NCBI GenBank assembly: GCA_046297455.1
Contig: JBKBIT010000018.1
Location: forward strand, 25,957 to 89,956
DNA from: ZYF759 sp046297455
Lineage (GTDB): Bacteria > Pseudomonadota > Alphaproteobacteria > Rhizobiales > Rhizobiaceae
Length of the DNA: 64,000 bases
Direction of reading: 5' to 3'
Numbering within the stretch: position 1 is the stretch's first letter; each line of letters opens with the position of its first letter. The translations under genes were made by a program, and so were the position numbers. Positions 62,297 through 64,000 of this stretch are shown here, piece after piece. The notes beneath the pieces are model-generated. The model was not told the DNA's origin. It worked only from the letters and a program-made list of their open reading frames with translations, and searched no databases.

Positions 62297-63157
62297 ATGC
62301 TGAAAAGAACCGAAAACCTGACCCCGGAAACGCTGGTCTCTCTTGCCGGCGCGGGTGTGCGGCGCGGCGGCCGCTGGCTCGTGCGCGGCGTCGATCTCGA
62401 CGTCAGGCGCGGCGAGATCGTCACCCTGATCGGCCCCAACGGTTCCGGCAAGAGCACCACCGCCAAGACCGCCATCGGCGTCATGAAGGCCGACGAGGGC
62501 AGCGTGCGCCGGCAGCCGGGCCTTCGGGTCGGCTACGTGCCGCAAAAGCTGACCATCGACTGGACCCTGCCGCTCACCGTGCGCCGGCTGATGACACTGA
62601 CCGGACGGCTGCCCCAAGCAGAAATCGCCGCGGCGCTCGAGGCCGTCGGCATTTCGCATCTGGCCGATGCCGAGGTGCAGCATCTGTCTGGCGGCGAGTT
62701 CCAGCGCGCGCTGCTTGCCCGCGCGCTCGCCCGCAAGCCCGACCTGCTGGTGCTCGACGAGCCGGTCCAGGGCGTGGATTTTTCCGGCGAGGTCGCGCTC
62801 TACCAGCTGATCCGCGACATACGCGACCGCACCGGCTGCGGCATCCTTTTGATCTCGCACGATCTCCACGTCGTCATGGCCGACACCGACACGGTGCTGT
62901 GCCTCAACGGCCATGTCTGCTGCCGCGGCACGCCGGAATCGGTCGTCGCCGATCCCGAATATCTGCGCCTGTTCGGCGCGCGGGCGGCCGAGACGCTGGC
63001 GATCTACCGCCACAACCACGACCACACCCATCTGGCCGACGGACGCGTGCTTCACGCAGATGGCACGATCACCGACCATTGCCACCCGGATGACGGCCAC
63101 CACGACCACCATCACCATGACGGCCATCACGACCACGGAACCGGCCATGCTCGATGA
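62297..63157 (+). CDS. znuC: Zinc ABC transporter ATP-binding protein
   Basis: A 286-residue ABC ATPase. Walker A GPNGSGKST, signature HLSGGEFQRALLARAL, Walker B LLVLDEPVQGVD and switch histidine LISHDLHVVMAD. The last about 30 residues are histidine-rich (DDGHHDHHHHDGHHDHGTGH), an extension seen in some alphaproteobacterial ZnuC proteins that may bind zinc. ATG 62297; the gene overlaps znuB by 11 bases. Confidence 0.95.
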   Translation: MLKRTENLTPETLVSLAGAGVRRGGRWLVRGVDLDVRRGEIVTLIGPNGSGKSTTAKTAIGVMKADEGSVRRQPGLRVGYVPQKLTIDWTLPLTVRRLMTLTGRLPQAEIAAALEAVGISHLADAEVQHLSGGEFQRALLARALARKPDLLVLDEPVQGVDFSGEVALYQLIRDIRDRTGCGILLISHDLHVVMADTDTVLCLNGHVCCRGTPESVVADPEYLRLFGARAAETLAIYRHNHDHTHLADGRVLHADGTITDHCHPDDGHHDHHHHDGHHDHGTGHAR

Positions 63158-63968
63158 TTTCTTCTCCCGCGCGATGATCGCCGGCATCGGGCTTGCGCTT
63201 ACAGTCGGCCCACTCGGCTGCTTCATCGTGTGGCGGCGCATGGCCTATTTCGGCGACACCATGGCCCATTCCGCGTTGCTGGGAGTCGCCATTTCCTTCC
63301 TCTTTTCCATCGACATCACGATCGGCGTCTTCGTCGTCGCCGCGCTTGTCTCGCTGGCGCTGCTCGCCCTTCAAAAGCGTCGCGCGCTGTCGACCGATGC
63401 GCTGCTCGGCATCCTGTCCCATTCCACGCTGGCGCTCGGCCTTGTCATGGTCGCCTTCATGACCTGGATCAGGGTCGACCTGATGGGTTTCCTGTTCGGC
63501 GACATCCTCGCGGTATCGCGCTGGGACATCGCCGTCATCTATCTTGGCGGCCTGTTCATCCTGGGCATCGTTGCCTGGCTGTGGCGCCCGCTTCTGGCCT
63601 CCACCGTCAATGAGGAACTGGCCGAGGCCGAAGGCCTCTCGCCGGAGCGCTCGCGGCTTGTCTTCATGCTCCTGATGGCGCTCGTCATCGCCATCGCCAT
63701 GAAGATCGTCGGCATTCTGCTCATCACCGCCCTGCTCATCATCCCGGCCGCGACCGCGCGCCGCTTCGCCGCCACGCCCGAGCAGATGGCGGTGCTCGCT
63801 TCCTTCATCGGCGCGGTGGCTGTCGCCGGCGGCCTGTTCGGCTCGCTTCACTACGACACGCCGTCCGGACCCTCGATCGTGGTCGCCGCGCTGGCGCTGT
63901 TCATCCTCAGCCTCGTCCCGGCAGGACTTGTCTCGCGGCGCAAAACGGCCGAGACTTACCGCCGATGA
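63147..63968 (+). CDS. znuB: Zinc ABC transporter permease
   Basis: A 273-residue membrane protein of the ABC-3 family with about eight hydrophobic segments; GPLGCFIVWRRMAYFGDTMAHSALLG is the standard N-terminal motif and KIVGILLITALLIIPAATAR the later one. It forms the zinc channel with ZnuC. The start overlaps the znuC end by 11 bases, and the stop overlaps the zur start (ATGA). Confidence 0.95.
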   Translation: MLDDFFSRAMIAGIGLALTVGPLGCFIVWRRMAYFGDTMAHSALLGVAISFLFSIDITIGVFVVAALVSLALLALQKRRALSTDALLGILSHSTLALGLVMVAFMTWIRVDLMGFLFGDILAVSRWDIAVIYLGGLFILGIVAWLWRPLLASTVNEELAEAEGLSPERSRLVFMLLMALVIAIAMKIVGILLITALLIIPAATARRFAATPEQMAVLASFIGAVAVAGGLFGSLHYDTPSGPSIVVAALALFILSLVPAGLVSRRKTAETYRR

Positions 63969-64000
63969 GCACGCCCCGCAAACTCACCCGCAACCAGGCC
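63965..64000 (+). CDS. zur: Zur, zinc uptake regulator (first 12 codons)
   Basis: Only MSTPRKLTRNQA is in the window. The start LTRNQA and its place directly after znuB with a 4-base overlap fit the Fur-family zinc repressor Zur of rhizobia. Cut by the window edge. Confidence 0.75.
   Translation, partial: MSTPRKLTRNQA

Overview
The window is a high-GC, gene-dense stretch of chromosome from an alphaproteobacterium, most likely Hyphomicrobiales (Phyllobacteriaceae/Rhizobiaceae-like). This rests on rhizobial-type versions of aroA (closely matching my recollection of the CP4 enzyme), cmk, rpsA, the FYDLN-motif TIGR02300 protein, DUF6460, the NAGGN osmolyte genes, znuACB-zur, and many ABC/TRAP uptake systems with GntR and LysR regulators. 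I see no IS element, prophage, CRISPR array or rRNA. Two tRNA genes are present (Arg-CCG, Ala-GGC). No gap between genes exceeds about 300 bases. Family names come from recognising motifs by eye; no database search was run.

Left third (1-24 kb), accessory catabolism and uptake. An ABC importer with a cytosine-deaminase-like amidohydrolase (1-3134, minus) is followed by a LysR regulator, a creatininase-family hydrolase, an AtuA/DUF1446 protein and an enoyl-CoA hydratase (3312-7886). The two divergent promoters in this block (about 3.2 kb and 5.1 kb) carry the same two-part operator with identical spacing, so the block is probably one LysR-controlled pathway. Next come a GntR regulator and a TIGR04076 / aldo-keto reductase / TRAP transporter operon (7921-13048), a P-loop ATPase with a possible winged-helix tail, tRNA-Arg, a lipoprotein-like D-Ala-D-Ala carboxypeptidase, a MetE-C-like methyltransferase divergent from a second GntR gene, an orphan TRAP binding protein, a D-lyxose isomerase-like protein, argB, an amidase and a glycerophosphodiesterase.

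Middle (24-45 kb), envelope stress, osmoadaptation and housekeeping. There is an Atg22/UMF1-type MFS transporter, a CpxP-like/response regulator/histidine kinase operon, the three-gene N-acetylglutaminylglutamine amide (NAGGN) operon with a divergent MarR gene, galE, an aminotransferase, mscL, a large SSS-transporter/PAS/histidine kinase/receiver hybrid, a PfkB sugar kinase, an HDAC-like deacetylase, a MATE exporter and pyrD coupled to a DUF952 gene.

45.6-52.7 kb is a surface-glycan-type cluster: aldo-keto reductase, polyprenyl-phosphate sugar transferase, methyltransferase, GT4 glycosyltransferase, a thiamine-diphosphate E1 alpha/beta pair with no E2/E3, and a DegT-type sugar aminotransferase. 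Most junctions overlap by 4 bases. The E1 pair in a glycan cluster is the least expected combination in the window.

Right end (52.7-64 kb): a TetR regulator and alpha/beta hydrolase pair with two copies of a 17-bp palindromic operator, tRNA-Ala, the TIGR02300-aroA-cmk-rpsA block, csbD, a small conserved protein, a phosphotransferase, and the zinc uptake locus znuA (minus) / znuC-znuB-zur (plus, zur cut by the window edge). ZnuA contains an exact 31-residue histidine-rich tandem duplication and ZnuC has a histidine-rich tail.
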